A DNA stretch of 64,000 nt from Aestuariibaculum marinum (GTDB taxonomy: Bacteria; Bacteroidota; Bacteroidia; Flavobacteriales; Flavobacteriaceae): assembly GCF_014596975.1 (NCBI RefSeq), contig NZ_JACVXD010000013.1, forward strand, positions 1 through 64,000, given 5' to 3'. The number at the start of each line of letters is the position of its first letter. The first letter of the stretch is position 1. The translations under genes and the position numbers were made by a program. Under the pieces are notes generated by a model. The model was not told where the DNA came from. It saw only the letters and a list, made by a program, of their open reading frames with translations, and did not search any database. Positions 63,458-64,000 of the stretch are shown piece after piece.

Positions 63458-63634
63458 TTAGGCGTTTTGACGCTTAGCTTTTTTCTCTTCTCTAATTTCT
63501 TTCATTCTTTCAATTAAAGCGCCTCCAATCCAGTAAGGAATTACGAACGTTAATAAGAAAATCATTAACCAAAACCCTATGGTTAAGATGGTTAAAAATG
63601 CTAAAAATCCTAAATATTGGTCAAAATCGAACAT
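63458..63634 (-). CDS. 58-residue membrane protein
   Basis: A short gene giving 58 residues: an acidic start (MFDFDQYLG), a long hydrophobic region (residues 9-40, FLAFLTILTIGFWLMIFLLTF and VIPYWIGGAL), then a charged tail IERMKEIREEKKAKRQNA. The pattern is one or two transmembrane helices with a cytoplasmic basic tail. It is separated from the receptor gene by a shared terminator. It has a proper ATG and stop and a codon pattern like the neighbours, so it is probably real. Family and role are unknown. Confidence 0.7.
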   Translation of the reverse strand: MFDFDQYLGFLAFLTILTIGFWLMIFLLTFVIPYWIGGALIERMKEIREEKKAKRQNA

Positions 63635-63757
63635 AATTGTTAAGTGTCTTTTAAAAAATATGTAGCAAAGATAGTATAAAGCTTTTTGTAATACAATATG
63701 ATTCTAAAATTTATTAACAGAGTTTTCAAGATTTATAACCTTCATATTACAGTTAGC

Positions 63758-64000
63758 TCAGCTATTTTCAGATAACTCTTTTACTATTTGAAGCGCTTCA
63801 ACAAACGTTTTCTCGAAATATAACTGATATTCCTCGGCGGTATCTAAACCAACCTCTAGAGTCGTCAGTCCATTTACTTTTGTTAATGTATAATCTTCTT
63901 TAGCACCCAACCAATCTTTGGTCTTTTCATCTGGAGGCAACTCAATACCTTTCTCAAGCATGCCTAAATGTTCAATGCCCATAAATTCGTTGGTTACCCT
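63758..64000 (-). CDS. SRPBCC (AHSA1-like) protein, C-terminal part
   Basis: The frame is open to the right edge, so the start lies outside the window; about 80 residues are seen. The end HLGMLEKGIELPPDEKTKDW followed by LGAKEDYTLTKVNGLTTLEV and YFEKTFVEALQIVKEL resembles the C-terminus of AHSA1-type START/SRPBCC proteins, which bind small hydrophobic molecules. An ATG at 63982 would give 74 residues, but coding continues upstream (RVTNEF), so that is not the real start. Role unknown. Confidence 0.65.
   Translation of the reverse strand, partial: RVTNEFMGIEHLGMLEKGIELPPDEKTKDWLGAKEDYTLTKVNGLTTLEVGLDTAEEYQLYFEKTFVEALQIVKELSENS

Overview
The window is a low-GC chromosomal segment from a member of the Bacteroidota, almost certainly a flavobacterium (family Flavobacteriaceae). 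The evidence is a SusC/SusD pair, a secreted amylase with a C-terminal type IX secretion (T9SS) sorting domain, many outer-membrane beta-barrel proteins, several promoters with the TAnnTTTG -7 element of this phylum, and an adjacent pair of PLP enzymes that fits sulfonolipid (capnine) synthesis. No plasmid, phage or CRISPR structure is present. The only trace of a mobile element is a scar at the left edge.

Left part (1-11.1 kb): the 3' half of an initiator-type tRNA-fMet lies next to a truncated tyrosine integrase, an old integration or excision scar. It is followed by an outer-membrane protein pair, an iron-dependent alcohol dehydrogenase with an AraC regulator, a TPR membrane protein, an LLM-type flavin oxidoreductase, and a redox group: an HxlR regulator divergent from a QorB-like quinone reductase, a decayed YceI gene and a DODA-type dioxygenase. 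A BCCT osmolyte transporter closes this part.

Central part (11.4-31.9 kb): a complete alpha-glucan (starch/maltodextrin) utilisation locus. Leftward, a LacI regulator precedes an operon of an MFS maltose permease, beta-phosphoglucomutase, GH65 maltose phosphorylase, a SusA-like GH13, a second GH13 lipoprotein and a SusB-like GH97. Rightward are susC, susD, a SusE/F-like starch-binding lipoprotein with three tandem modules, and a T9SS-secreted GH13 amylase. Two identical LacI-type operators, 41 bp apart, lie between the two arms. Inferred flow: the secreted amylase and SusCDE capture and import oligosaccharides, periplasmic GH13/GH97 enzymes trim them, the permease imports maltose, and phosphorolysis plus PgmB yields glucose 6-phosphate.

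Right part (32-64 kb): mostly housekeeping and envelope functions. These include a universal stress protein behind a Crp/Fnr-like palindrome, outer-membrane proteins, a PHP-phosphatase fused to two ACT domains, a two-component system divergent from a very basic Tyr/Asn/Arg-rich secreted protein with a sigma-54-like promoter, and a YfhO/glycosyltransferase/flippase operon. Further right are the capB/capA-like pair, a prolyl oligopeptidase, a YbaB protein, threonine aldolase, prfB with a programmed +1 frameshift, a HAD phosphatase and an ArsC-like protein. The window ends with a c-heme VCBS-repeat protein, a TonB-dependent receptor, a 58-residue membrane protein and the end of an SRPBCC protein.
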